64,000 nucleotides of DNA from Punctularia strigosozonata HHB-11173 SS5 (lineage: Eukaryota > Basidiomycota > Agaricomycetes > Corticiales > Punctulariaceae): NCBI RefSeq assembly GCF_000264995.1, contig NW_006767435.1, positions 2,351,756 to 2,415,755 on the forward strand, in the 5' to 3' direction. A model generated the notes under the pieces. It searched no databases. It saw only the letters and a program-made list of their open reading frames with translations, and was not told the origin of the DNA. Below, in pieces: positions 47,744 through 60,135 of the stretch (position 1 is its first letter; the number at the start of each line of letters is the position of its first letter). Made by a program: the position numbers and the translations under genes.

Positions 47744-48339
47744 GAAGAGCGAACACTGGAATGGTGGGTGACAGACCAAATTCGAGCGGCGCCGCTTTTG
47801 ACTGTGGCGTGGGACACAATCCCTCACGATGAAACTATGTCGACGTTCAACGTTCAGCGTTAACCATGGCCGGCTTCAGTAATTTCTAGTTATCGCGGTT
47901 TGCAAAAGGGTGTTCCGTGACGAGAAGACTGCAAAGAGGATCATTGCCATCACTGCATGGGCAGCCAGGGCGCCTGCACATCATCGTGGATATCGTCAAA
48001 ATCAACACCGAGACACTATGACTGATGACATTTGACGTTTTAAGAGACTATCCCTACTATCGACATCACAAAATACTGTAGAGCGGTAGCTCACCACGCA
48101 GCACGCATGTTCGTCCAAATGAGCATACCGAGCGTAACGAACGAATGATCTCCGGCGCAGCGACAGAGTTAGGTAGTTGTGCAGCACTACGAGGACGCTT
48201 GAACTGGCACGCGTTTGGTGGCATTCTTGCAAGTCTCCAACATAAGTGACAATATGGGTCGAGTAACCGAGGGTTCTTGCATTGATATCGCAGGCAAGCC
48301 ATAAATGAGAAGGATTGGCAACGGTCCAGGTCGATGGAA
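47744..48339. other. intergenic, BRE1 promoter and TFB4 3' end
   Basis: No gene or notable repeat seen. Confidence 0.5.
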
Positions 48340-49754
48340 TTATCGTAAGCTGTCCGCCATGGAGCGCTTGGAGGTCGGGGTTCCGTTTGCCGAAGGGGAG
48401 GCCGCGGGGGTGGGTGACGATGTCCCGCCCGGTGTCCTACCAGCCGCATGGGCCCTGGGTCCGCCAGCGAGCGGAGGCATGGACGACTTGAGTCGTTGTA
48501 AGCTCTTGATGGGGAACTTGGTCCGACACGTAGAACACACAGGAACAGGTTGGCAAAAGACTGGTTATGAGCGTCAGTAGGAAGGAGATCAGAGTACTTT
48601 GTCTCCCTGCCAGAAAGACGGGAAAGGATCATAGGCGTAAACATACTGGATAAACAGACGGAGCAGACGAAGCCAACATCGACGATGTTTTTATGACAGA
48701 AGCATGCTGCTCGAAAATCAATCTTGTCCTGCGTAGGGACGGACAGAGTGCGCCGGATGGATGGTGGTGGGAGGAAAGACATCTTTTCAGACGTTAGTAG
48801 AGCCGACACAAACCACAAGCCGTAATCCCTTGTTACTCACGATGAGATACTGCAACAGCGCATCTCGATGCTCGAGGTGAATGTACGATCCGCCGGTGAG
48901 ATGGGAGGCTTGCTGCAGAAAGACAGACTCGGGTCCGTACAGTTGGCAAACGTCCATCGTCACTTTCTGCGGAGCAAGGAGTTAGCGAAATGCATCAAGC
49001 TCGGAATTGAGGTGGAGGCTTGCAAGTTTCTGAGCGGAGAAGATCGAGTTCATGATGGGTATGTAGGACGTTGATTGGTCCGGAGACACCGAGAGGATGA
49101 GTATGCGCGGTTCGGAGGGACTCCGCGGCTCATTATCCGCAGATACATTCATTATACGATTTATGTCTGCGCATCACCTGGTGAGCCATGAGCGAAGAAA
49201 GGCATACAGGCTTCTCACAGCATAATGCCTTTGTTAGAGCGCCCACGAGCGCTGTGGACTCTATAAAGTCCGGTTACGATCGCGTGTTACTCCGACCGTT
49301 ATTCCGCAGGTGTCACACCTTGGGCCTCCCATTCTCCGAGTACATCCAATTCATTGGTGATGTGGTCGATGATGGCCGCGTCTACAACCTTGAACGGCAG
49401 ATACGCATCCGGGTCCCCCTTCTCCGAGCTGGTGGAAACGTGATCGGTAGACGAATACAGGATGCCACTGTTGAACGATGGCCAAGAGTCAGCGCCTCTT
49501 TTCGCAAGCCAGAGTGCTGGGGGTGTGGTGGCTGGCAGCAGGTCGGAAAGGCACCTTTTTCCCGGAAAAGCGCCGAGGACGCATAATGTGTTCTCCGGCT
49601 TGGACGCGATGTGCGAGTTGAGGAACGCGAGAAGCTGGGACAGGAACGACCTGAGGCTGAGCGGGTGGGGATTGGAGGGACCTGGCTGGGCCGAGAGAAG
49701 CCATTGCGGAGGAGAAAGATCGACGACGACGGACAGATGGGCCGCACGGTCCAT
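48340..49754 (-). CDS. TFB4: TFIIH subunit TFB4 (p34/GTF2H3)
   Basis: The N-terminal part, HLSVVVDLSPPQWLL with LSQLLAFLNSHIASKPENTL, has the vWA-like start of p34. Middle exons give FKVVDAAIIDHITNELDV, CQLYGPESVFLQQASHLTGG and SYIHLEHRDALLQYLI. The C-terminal zinc module reads DFRAACFCHKNIVDVGFVCSVCL and, after an intron, FCQPVPVCSTCRTKF. p34 lies in the TFIIH core, which opens promoters and acts in nucleotide-excision repair. A Pro/Ser/Ala-rich tail ends in MADSLR at 48340. It is divergent from CHD1 with about 720 bp between start codons. Confidence 0.93.
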
Positions 49755-50475
49755 CGCTCAGCGGCCGTGAAGGAGCTGGAACGCAAGGTTATTGTGCGTG
49801 TTGATCCAGGACAAGCCCGTCCGCCACCGTCCGCCGCGTTGCAGGAAGGCAATGCTGCCTGATTTGGGCCACATCCGGACGAAAGCTGGATAGATATGCC
49901 TTATCGGGAAGGAAGTGGCTGTGCCAAGGCCCGCGACGAAGCGCTCATCATCGTCGGCGGCGACGGCGACCGGGGGCCCGCAGCTGTGCCGGCCCCTTTC
50001 GCTCCGCCCAGGCGGGCCTCGCGTGGGCCGCGTGTTCAGCAGCATCGATATGATTGTGCCCTGCGCGAGAAATGCATGGACACCGTGACCACCTCGCTCG
50101 CCGCGGACAACGACGAGTAGAGGGGCGTACACGTCGAGCACGATAGCAATCGTCGTCGGAACGACGTGACACAGGTGCCAGCCAAGGTTTCTGATGGGTG
50201 CACGCCATGAGAACAAACTCGGGAGTGGCACAGGCCACGCGATGAGTCCGCAAACGCCCAGAACGGCGTTCGTCATGGCGAAGGGACTGCCCGGCGTCGG
50301 CCGCGATGTTGTCGGCCACAGTTTCGCACGGCGCGTGCCCGTCGTGGGTCACGGCGTGCAACGCCTCTTCTGCCCTCTCCCTTTGTCGTACCCCCCGGTC
50401 CCTCCCCTACTCGTGCTTTCCCCCATCCCGCCCGCGCCGCCCATCACATCCCGCCACCAGCGCTTATCATAGCCC
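49755..50475. other. divergent promoter region TFB4/CHD1
   Basis: About 720 bp shared by two transcription genes. GC-rich; the stretch just before the CHD1 start is C-rich (runs such as ccccatcccgcccgcgccgc). No TATA box seen. Confidence 0.5.
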
Positions 50476-53400
50476 ATGCTCGCCGTCGGACAGTACGGCC
50501 ATCCCATCCAGTCGTCGGGCAGCATGGATGTCGACCATGCCAATGATTCCGACGACAATATGCACATCGACGACACAGACAGCGACGACAACAGAGACGC
50601 CGACGCCGACGGCGAGTATGTCGACGACGACGAACCAGCGCCGGCGTTGAGCGTCCCACCTGTGCCACACCGACGGTCTTCGCCGGTATGTTCTGCCACG
50701 ATCACTCGCATATACTTGAAGCTGATAGTCATGGTCAGGAGGAAGAGGTAATGGACACACGTTCGGTGTGGCGGGTGGGATGGCTGACTCCCTGCTCTAG
50801 CGATACTACAGCTCTGCCAGCTTCGATGAAGACTCCGATGACGGCTCCTATGCAGACGAGGAATATGGCGAGAAGAAGAGCAAGAAGGCTCCGAAGAAGA
50901 AGAAGACGCCTGCTGCGACGACACAGACCAGACCCAAGCGTACGCTCTTCACCTCTGCACCTCGTCGCGCCTTCCTGATCCTACGAGCGGCTCTAGCTGC
51001 TGCACGGCACATCGCCGACTCCGACTCAGATTCAGACTACGGCGCAAGGTCTCATAAGAAGAAGAAACATCGTCCTCACCCGGGCGAGGAGCTCCGTATA
51101 TCCTCTCGTGGCGTGAAAATACCCAACTACGTTGACGATGTCCAGGATTTCGAGCAATTTGATGAGGATGAACAATACGTCGCCGACGCGAAAGCGTACG
51201 CAGAAGCCAACGCCCCTACAAAGGAAGAAGATGAGATCGAGGCCGTGTTCGGTCACTCCCGGGATGAGGGTCGAGAGAATGACCCTGAAGATCTATGGTA
51301 TGAGAATATCGTGAGTGTTACGTTCTCGATTTCGTAGGCATTTGAACGTCCTGGCCGCTTGACATTCCTATGGCTTTTCCCCCGTCTCGTCATTTACTTT
51401 TGAAGGCTCGTTCTCACCGACTATGTCTTCGATAGCGTTATCATATAAAGTGGAAGAATTTCTCCCACCTTCACAACACGGACGAGACATACGAGTTCCT
51501 CAAACGGTTCAAAGGCCTTAAGCGTGTGGACAACTATATCAAGAACTATAAGTTGTACCAGGCGCGGCTAGCTCAGCCTGGCCTCACTCGCGAGGATACA
51601 GAGGCCATCACCATCGATCGTGAACGGGAAAAAGAGGAGCTCGAAACCTACAAGACCGTTGAACGCATCGTCGCTCAGCGCGAATCCGTTCAAGGCACCG
51701 TCGAGTACTTCTGCAAGTGGTGTGGCCTCAACTATGAGCATTGCACCTGGGAAGACGCCGACGAGATTCGTCGGTTGGCAAGGCCGCAAATCGAGGCGTA
51801 CAGACGACGTGAAGCTGAGGGCAAGTTTCCATACAAGAGCGTGATCTATCCCAAGAACGGGCGACCTTCCTTTACGAAGATCACAGAAGACCCGGAGTAC
51901 CTGAGCGCGACAGGCGGCAAGCTGAAGGACTTCCAGCTTACTGGCCTCAACTGGCTGGCATACCTCTGGAGCAAGGGCGAAAACGGCATCTTGGCAGATG
52001 AGATGGGCCTCGGGAAGGTAATTGTACTGCTTCTGGATATGAAAGGGAGCTGACGCTACCTGGCATGCCAGACTGTCCAAACGGTGTCATTCATCTCGTA
52101 CCTTTTCCACGAGATGCAGCAATACGGTCCCTTCCTCGTCATTGTCCCGCTGTCGACCATTACCGCGTGGCAATCCCAATTCGCGACGTGGGCGCCGGAC
52201 ATCAATGTTATCACCTACATTGGGACCGCCGCAGCCCGGGACGTGATCAGGACCTACGAGTTCGGACCATCGAACAAGAAACTGAAGATGAACGTGCTGT
52301 TGACCACGTACGAGCTCACTCTCCGAGACTCAAAGGAGCTAGGAGAGATCAAATGGCAGATGCTCGCAGTCGATGAGGTGCGCGAGGGCGGCATATACCT
52401 ATGACCATGCTGACGCGCGTCATTCAAGGCGCACCGTTTGAAAAACTCGGAAAGCCAGCTGTACGAGGCACTGCGGTCCTTCTCCGCTGCTTCGAAGCTG
52501 CTCATCACTGGCACGCCCCTGCAAAACAACGTGAAAGGTGCGTTGCGCGATTCGGGACGGCATTTGCCACCGTTTTAATATGCTCTACCCACAATAACTT
52601 TCGCAGAGCTGTTGTCCTTGATGCACTTCCTCATGCCCGAGAAGTTCGCGCTCACGAACGAGTTTGACCTCACGGACGTGGACCATGAGGAGAAGATCAA
52701 GGATCTCCACAAACAACTCGAGTCTCTGATGTTGCGCAGGCTGAAACGCGACGTCCTTACCTCCCTTCCGACGAAGAGCGAACGCATCCTCCGCGTGGAA
52801 ATGTCGGCGTTGCAGACCCAGTTCTACAAAAACATATTGACCAAAGTAAGATCTGCACGGAGTCGCTCCCGCCCCGAGAGCTAACGTGGCTGTGCAGAAC
52901 TTCCAAGGGTTGATGAAGAGCGCACACGGCAACAGCCAGATCAGCCTGCTCAACATCGGTGTGTCCTTCTAGTAGGAGCGTCTTTGTTACATTGAAACGA
53001 ATCTCCTGTGCTAGCTGTGGAGCTTAAGAAAGCGGCTAACCACCCCTTCCTTTTCGACGGCGTTGAAGGGAAGACTGAGAATGCAGAAGAGACGCTCAAG
53101 GGCTTGGTCATGAGCAGCGGCAAGATGGTCTTGCTCGACAAGCTGCTCGCGCGCCTTCGCCAGGACGGGCATCGCGTGCTCATCTTCAGCCAGATGGTTC
53201 GCATGCTCGACATTCTCAGCGATTACATGTCTCTCCGCGGCTATCTGCACCAACGCCTCGACGGTATGGTAGCCTCGGAGGCGCGTAAGAAGTCGATCGC
53301 GCACTTCAATGCTCCGAATTCACCCGACTTCGCCTTCCTCTTGTCGACCCGCGCTGGCGGACTCGGCATCAACCTGGAGACTGCGGACACGGTCATCATC

Positions 53401-55738
53401 TTCGACGTGAGCTTTTCATTCCGCGTTATAGCGTGTCCTCCGGGCAACAGTACACGAGGCTCACGGCACTGCTGCAGAGCGACTGGAATCCGCAGAATGA
53501 CCTGCAGGCGATGGCACGTGCACACCGTATCGGCCAGAAGTCGCATGTTAGTGTGTATCGGTTCGTGAGCAAGGACACGATGGAAGAGGATGTCCTGGAA
53601 CGCGCGAAGAAGAAGATGGTGTTGGAGTATGCGAGTAAGTCGCGTTTCGTGGCGCCACCTCCCCCTTTGGCCCGGTGCTGACCGATGGCTGCAGTCATCA
53701 ACCAGATGGACACCACCCAGGCTCATCTTAGCTCCAAGGCGAACGCAAAGGACATGTCCAGCAAAGATAATCTGAGCAAAGACGAACTGACTGCGGTCCT
53801 GAAGTACGGTGCCCAGAAGATGTAGGTTCCCCAACTTCCATCCCCGTCCTTTCCCTGATCGTCCACCAGGTTTGAAAAAGACGACGTAGCACAGAATCAG
53901 AAGCTTGACGAGATGGACCTCGACGATATCCTCAACCGAGCCGAGGACCACGAGACACTAGCTCAGGCTGGAGAAGGCGGCGCGTCGCTTGGTGGAGAGG
54001 GCTTCCTCGCCACCTTCGCTGCTGTCAGCGATGTCAAAGCCGACATGAGCTGGGAGGATATCATCCCTCTCGATGAGCGCCAGAAGTTCGAGAGGGAGGA
54101 GAACGACAGAAAGGCGGAGGAACTGGCCGCGCAAGAGACTACCCGGAAGCGAACGACGCAGCCCGTTTCTTACGAAGGCATGGACGTTGACCAGAAATCT
54201 TCGTCCTCGACGGCGAAGAAGCCGAAGGCTGCGCCTCAGCGCAAGAGCGCCAGCCAGAAGGCGATGGAGCTGAAAGAGAGAGATCTGCGTGTGCTCATCC
54301 GTAGCTTGCAGCGATGGGGTGACATCCGGTTGCGCTACGATGTGATTGTGAGTACGCTACCGCTTGCTCTTGATCGCCGAAACTCAAGCCCCTTCAGGTC
54401 ACCGAGGCTAAACTGCAGGATAAGAACAAGGGCATGATCCTGGACGTGACGGATGAGATCATCGACATATGTACCCAAGCCGTTGACGAGAACGAGGCGC
54501 AGAAACGCGCCAAGATCGAGGCAGGAGAAACCCTTACAAACGCTCAGAAGAGCAAAGCCGTCCTCGTCACCTATCGCAACGTCGGCAACATCAACGCCGA
54601 GACGGTGGTCTCCCGTAATCGAGATTTGAAAGTCCTCTACCACCATCTACATAGCCTCGGCGACGACATTTACAACTGGTCGATTCCGATCGAAAACATC
54701 CGACCGACTCTTAACTGGTCGGGACGTTGGGGCCCTCAGGAAGACTCCATGTTGCTCGTCGGTGCTTTCATCCACGGATTCGGCAACTGGGAGGCCATGC
54801 AGAAGGATCCCCGCCTTGGACTCGACGGGAAGTTCTTCCTTGAGGAGGGCAAAAAAGGCGACGACTCTGCGACGAAACCTATTCCCAACGCCATTCATCT
54901 CGTGCGGCGGGGCGACTACCTACTTGGCCTTCTTCGAGAACACGACGAGAAAATACGGTCGTACGAGAATTCGTTAAGGAACAGGTCGCTGCCGCGAGCA
55001 TCCGTTTCGCCTCCACCGTCTGCCCATGGTTCAGTGTCGCAAGGTCTCAAGCGACGTGCTGAGAGTGAAGCAGTAGCATCCGTCGAGGACAACGGTCCGC
55101 GAAAGCGGAAGCGGAGACCAACGCCCACGTTTACTGACTCGGAATCCTCTGATGAATGGTGCGTGTCGTAGCACCCGGCGTTCGGGATGACAGTCCCTAA
55201 CGATTGCCCGCAGTCCCTCCATGGATGAGTCTGCTACGAAGGAGGAGTTGCGGCCAGTGAAGAAGCAGTTGGTCGGTGTACAGTTTCATAGCCGGAAAAC
55301 CGTGCTCATATCCCTGCAGAAACAACTGAAGCTTTCAGGTGGCGACATGCCTAGGGATGATAAAGTTGCGATCTTGAAGGAGTCGCTGGCAGCAATCGGG
55401 CGCCGAATAGAAGCCGTCCTGAGCAACAAGCAAGCTGCTGGTGAGGATGTGGAACGCTGGAAACGTCATCTTTGGGCGTACGTAGAGCAATTCACTTCAG
55501 TTCTGGAATCCCGCTGACCCGTCATTTGATTAGATTCGTCACGTTGTTCTGGCCTAAGAAGGTGAAGGCAGCGAAATTAGAAGAAATCCATGCGAAGATG
55601 GTCATGAAAGAGGGAGCCGCTCGGACTACGAGCGATTCCAATGTCGCGAAGAAACCTCGCGCCAGTTCAAGCGGCAAGAGCATACCTAACGGCGCGTCGA
55701 GCTCAGCCGCCAAGACCAATGGCAAGTCCTATCGGTGA
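50476..55738 (+). CDS. CHD1: CHD1 chromatin-remodelling ATPase
   Basis: Large many-exon gene. An acidic Asp-rich N-terminus is followed by two chromodomains ([19 protein letters not shown] near 51440; [19 protein letters not shown] near 51700). The Snf2 ATPase has motif I ADEMGLGK (near 52,000), Ia [18 protein letters not shown] split by an intron (52376/52430), [32 protein letters not shown] and [10 protein letters not shown] (near 53,520). C-terminal to it is the SANT-SLIDE region ([21 protein letters not shown] near 54,730) and a helical CHD1-type end ([18 protein letters not shown]). CHD1 spaces nucleosomes behind RNA polymerase II. The start could also be the ATG at 50524. Confidence 0.96.
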
Positions 55739-56302
55739 TACGCGGACTCTCGCTATGATTCCTCCTTTATGCGCGCTTCGCTGCGTTCTCCATTAACGTT
55801 CGTGTAGGAAGTTTTGCCCAGTCTCCTGTCGTATTAAGCAATTGTTTCCATTACACCTCATCATATTGTATTACCAGTGTGCACGTTGTACTTTCTGTGC
55901 AGGGTTGGTTTGTGATATTTGCGTGCATCGGACTGTCTGAGGGAGATCGGTGAGAAATAAAGTACATAAACGCGAACGGTCCACGTACCTGATATATCCT
56001 TTTGGGCTTACAGGGAGTATCATTGCAGCCGTTGATGGGGCCTCCTCGTAAAGTAGCCGACCGGCCAGCAGTGCCAGCTCTGGCCCACTCTGATCCTAGT
56101 CCAATGGCAGTCCTCGGCGTCTTTTGTGACGATATGCTTCTTTTCACTCGAACGAGCGGCGAGCGCCCGCGACAATCGCCTTGTCCTGCCAGGTGCCCTG
56201 CATATGATGCGATAGCAAGTTTAGGTCCATATAAATCGACCACGTACATGTACCCTGCCAAGCCCGCGCCCTGGGGCGCCGCACGAAACATCCACTTCCG
56301 CC
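55739..56302 (+). other. intergenic, nothing recognised
   Basis: 3' end of CHD1 and promoter of the F-box-like gene. No clear regulatory element. Confidence 0.5.
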
Positions 56303-57475
56303 ATGAACGACCTTCCGAACGAGCTATGGAACACCATCTTCGCGACAGCCTGCCTCGATGATGGATCTACAGGTCGTTCACTGTCTGCGGTAACGAAGAC
56401 GGTTCGAGAGGCAACCGCTGGCGTCAAACTGGGCTCGGTTGCCCTCACCGGCGAGACGCAGGTCACGAAATTTCGGAACCTCCTTTTGCGCACAGAGACG
56501 TGCCGCAGGAAGATTCAGCATCTCTTTCTTTGCGTAGAGAACGCGCATGGACACAGTCCATGGACGGAGAGCCGGCAGGAGATACGCGAGTTGGAGGGCG
56601 AGCTCTTCTTGACTCCATGCGATGACCAACACGGACCGGGCTCGAAAGAGGACATACGTCGACGACTGAGAGCGCTATCCGCGCCCTTGGCTGACCGGAA
56701 GGCCGTCGTCACAGACTCGGTCGCCAGCATCATGTTGGCATCTGCACCTACGGTGGAACACATGACGATCCTGTCCCGCAACCTGGATCTTACGGCGTTT
56801 CACGCACATTTCAAGCGGCTCGTGGAGCTAACAGTGCAATACGACGCGTTCGTTCGACGCGATCCCGCCACGAGCAAACTGGTATACGTCCAGACGCAAC
56901 CAGACCTTACCCTACCCACCGTTCGACACCTCCATCTGATCAACGACTCTCACGAAGGCTTTTCGCGAGTGTTCTCGCTCGTCAACTCGTGGTTCCCCTC
57001 CTTACTCCACCTTCGGCTTTCGGGAGTTGGGATATCCGATCTGGTCCCTGCAGCATTGCGCATATACTTGGACGTCCCGATAGATGACGTCGATCACGAC
57101 CGTTCGTTGACCATGAAGGAGAAAGACCGACTGCGAGGTGGAATATACTGGGCGGGATACCTTCGTTTAGATCCCGACTCACACTTGGAAGCTCTCGCTC
57201 TTCATAACCTCATGGTCGTGCTCAAGCGCATATTCCTGCAGAAGGTTCCGAACAGGATTTCGAAAGCATGGGAAGCTCAAGGAACAATCTCCGCCGTTTT
57301 GCAATGGCTCGTGACCCGCGATAAGCAAGCTAGACTGGTGGTTATCAATCCGCATGAGCATTCCACCCCCGTTCAACTCGCGAAGGAGATCTGGTTGGGC
57401 GAAACAGCTGGGCGAGAGCGCTGGTGGGATGAGGTAGTGATGGAAAGCAGCCAACCACGTCCCCGGCACCCTTGA
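56303..57475 (+). CDS. F-box-like protein (390 aa)
   Basis: Single exon. It starts MNDLPNELWNTIFATACLDD, the LPxELWxxIF pattern of agaricomycete F-box-like domains, followed by SAVTKTVREAT and VALTGETQVTKFRNLL. The remainder has leucine-rich stretches (VRHLHLINDSHEGFSRVF; FPSLLHLRLSGVGISDLVPA) as in LRR-type F-box proteins. Such proteins bring substrates to SCF ubiquitin ligases and form very large families in these fungi. No signal peptide or intron. Substrate unknown. Confidence 0.82.
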   Translation: MNDLPNELWNTIFATACLDDGSTGRSLSAVTKTVREATAGVKLGSVALTGETQVTKFRNLLLRTETCRRKIQHLFLCVENAHGHSPWTESRQEIRELEGELFLTPCDDQHGPGSKEDIRRRLRALSAPLADRKAVVTDSVASIMLASAPTVEHMTILSRNLDLTAFHAHFKRLVELTVQYDAFVRRDPATSKLVYVQTQPDLTLPTVRHLHLINDSHEGFSRVFSLVNSWFPSLLHLRLSGVGISDLVPAALRIYLDVPIDDVDHDRSLTMKEKDRLRGGIYWAGYLRLDPDSHLEALALHNLMVVLKRIFLQKVPNRISKAWEAQGTISAVLQWLVTRDKQARLVVINPHEHSTPVQLAKEIWLGETAGRERWWDEVVMESSQPRPRHP

Positions 57476-58292
57476 AGACGATAGAAACGTACGTATCTGG
57501 TCACCACAGACGTGCGCGATTCCTGACCATCAAATCAGAGTCTGCTCTCCGGGAGATCGAGGCCAAAGTTGCACCTCGCGCCCGTTGTCAGCGAACGGAC
57601 AGGTTTGCTCGGCTCCGGTGCTCTCAGACAGGCGAATGCCGCGGGCCTGTTGCAAGCAAGGCCCCGCTCTCGACCCTGCGCCGGCATCAGTACAGTGCAA
57701 GCGCTCGATGCCACCTTTTGACTGACGGTGGAGTTCTAATTTCGAACACAATCATATCACTCACGTTCTTGCGAGTACTATTCCAGCTTGTTAGGTATGG
57801 CTTAGAACTGGCGATGTAATTGGTTGAGTTTGTACGTATTTCAGTTGACGAATATCATGCACCTCCAGGCTCCGTAGCATGGTCAGAGGGGAAATGACTT
57901 AAAGTGGCTTTATTGACTGAGCAGTTTCACACGTCGCGGAGGGTGTAGTATTATTATCCGGCGCGGTCCCAATACTGGCCTCAACGGTTCCCGTCGGCTC
58001 GTGTAGAGCTAACACACCGCCTCAACGATTCCCGTCGGCTCGTGTAGAGCTAACACACCGCCTCAGCCAACGTGTGCGTTACAGTACATGACGATCTATC
58101 CTATGGTAAGATCCGCCGGACGGCCGTGCCTGGCTGGGCTGCTGCCGCCGTCGGTGGCGAGCACGCGCAGCGCTGTCAGGCTTCATGCTCGGCTAGAATC
58201 ATATCCTTGGAAAAGGCTTGGGATGGCGGCCCATCATTCCTTTCATTCCTTCATCTTTTCCATGCGCAAGGGGTCTTCCCCGCCTTACGTCC
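57476..58292 (+). other. intergenic with a 41-bp tandem duplication
   Basis: No gene seen apart from short ORFs; includes the duplication at 57979-58060 and the promoter of the receptor gene. Confidence 0.5.
57979..58060 (+). repeat. 41-bp tandem duplication
   Basis: Units at 57979-58019 and 58020-58060 differ at one base (acggttc versus acgattc). It is non-coding. Confidence 0.9.
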
Positions 58293-59811
58293 ATGGCCAC
58301 CCCCGCCCCGGACCGTCGACTAGGCATCGTGTGCACTCAGGAAGAATGGGAAGCGTCTCAGGTCCGGTTTCCGTCCATACACTGTCTCAGTGAGTATCCA
58401 ATGCTTCCGCGCAGTAGGGCCTTGATCGACGTTCTCGAAAGGCCGGGGTGATACGATTGGCTTGACGGTGAGTTTGTACAATTATACGACGCGTCTCTCG
58501 CGTTGCTGAATGCGACGTTATGATCTAGCTGCGAACAGCATGCGGATTCTTGTCGTTCATCGCCGTCCTTCTGCTCTTCTTCGTCTTAGCGGTACGCCCT
58601 TCCAGCCCCCCCCGCCCCTTCCTTCCTTCATTTCATAAGCTAAGCGCTGCCGCAGCGGAACATGATCCGACGTCTGAGATTACCGGAGCCGCCGCAAATA
58701 TTCATGGTGAGGAGTCCTCTCTAAGGCCTACGAGACGTCCTGAGCTGACTTACCGCCGTCACAGATCACGTTGTTCACGTTCGATGCCATGTTGGCTTGG
58801 GGCAGAGTGGTTGATGCCAAATGGATCGGGAAGGGGAGTATAATCGTCGGAGGATTCTGTACTATGGAAGGTATTGATTGGCATCTGTCGAGCTTACCGA
58901 CATGGCCTGATACTTGATGTTCATCAAGGCGGAATAGAAACCATGGGAGAGGCCGGCGGTGCGATGACGACAATTGTACGTATAGCCCTCCTATGTCCAG
59001 CGCAAGGACTGCCTCTTATGCGCAAGACATTCACAGGTGATATCGGTGTACACGTTTCTTGCCGTATGGGCGCGTCAGAAGCTCGAGTCCAAATGGGTCG
59101 CGATGGGCATCGTGACCATGATATACTTGTACAACGCCATCTTCTTCGCCGTGGCCGTCACCAGGAATACCAACTTCGAGGCGCCTACTCCGGCAAGTTC
59201 CATCGGTGCCTCAATTTAGCCCGGACTTGACGGTTCTATGATAGAACTGGTGCTGGATCGGACCTCGGTACAATTCAGAGCGCGTTGCCGGCGAGTATTT
59301 CTGGCTATGGCTCGCATTAGGCGTGTCCATCGCGCTCTACATCCCCCTCTGGCTGTGGAAGCGGGGGAACATCACCATCGATGATCACAAATGGTGGTCG
59401 TTCGAGTTGCACCGGCAACGAGAGTACCGCTCGTTGCGGTCGATGGACATGCTCGCGTGAGTTGTCCATCCAACTTCGCCCGCATCACATTTCTGGACAT
59501 TAACGCTCGTCCCTTGCAGATACCCCATCGTGTATTCGATATGCGTGCTTCCTCTTTCCATTACGCGCTGGATACAGTTCTATCACCCAGGACGGACACC
59601 CCCCGCCGCGCTCTCGTTTCTCTTTTCGTCGTTCTTCTCACTCAACGGCCTTTTCAACGTCATCCTCTTCCTATATACCCGCCCCGATCTCATTAGGGCA
59701 CAAAGCCGTGAACGATCAGGCGCCACCGATAGGGGTGCACCACCGTCGCCAGTATCGAGCTCTTGCGACAACTCTCTCCGGGAGATGGACGATCACGGGT
59801 ACCCTCCGTGA
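58293..59811 (+). CDS. seven-helix receptor-like membrane protein (agaricomycete GPCR-like family)
   Basis: Starts MATPAPDRRLGIVCTQEEWE and continues over several small exons. Hydrophobic helices include CGFLSFIAVLLLFFVLA, MTTIVISVYTFLAVWARQ, WVAMGIVTMIYLYNAIFFAV and EYFWLWLALGVSIALYIPLW. Landmarks of this fungal receptor-like family are WGRVVDAKWIGKGSI, the polar helix GGIETMGEAGGAMTTI, NFEAPTPNWCWIG with RVAGEYFWLW, and a Ser-rich cytosolic tail. Such proteins are usually labelled family A or Git3-like GPCRs; the ligand is unknown. One intron (59193-59244) begins GC rather than GT. Small upstream exons between 58390 and 58700 are not fully fixed. Confidence 0.85.
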
Positions 59812-60135
59812 TAGCTCGGGTTAATTAATGCATGGGCGAGCCATTACAGTGTTAAAGATGTGTTGTAATGATAGTATTCTACAGTTGCTGTAATGTATAC
59901 AAGGTCCACTCAGTTTTCTCTCCACTGCTCCGAAGGATATCACGAAGATGCACGATCACGAAACAGCATCGTCGATGGAATAGTATCGTCGACGGGATGG
60001 ACGTGGATCAACTCCTTCTGGAGAGGAATCTCCACGTGAATTGGTTGCATGGCTCCTGGGCCTGGTTCATTGGAGAGTCGCGGATGCTCGATGAGGAGAT
60101 GCAGAAAAGTCTACTGTGCGCGTGAGTTGTTATAT
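59812..60135. other. convergent intergenic region
   Basis: Nothing recognised between the receptor and kinase 3' ends. Confidence 0.5.
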
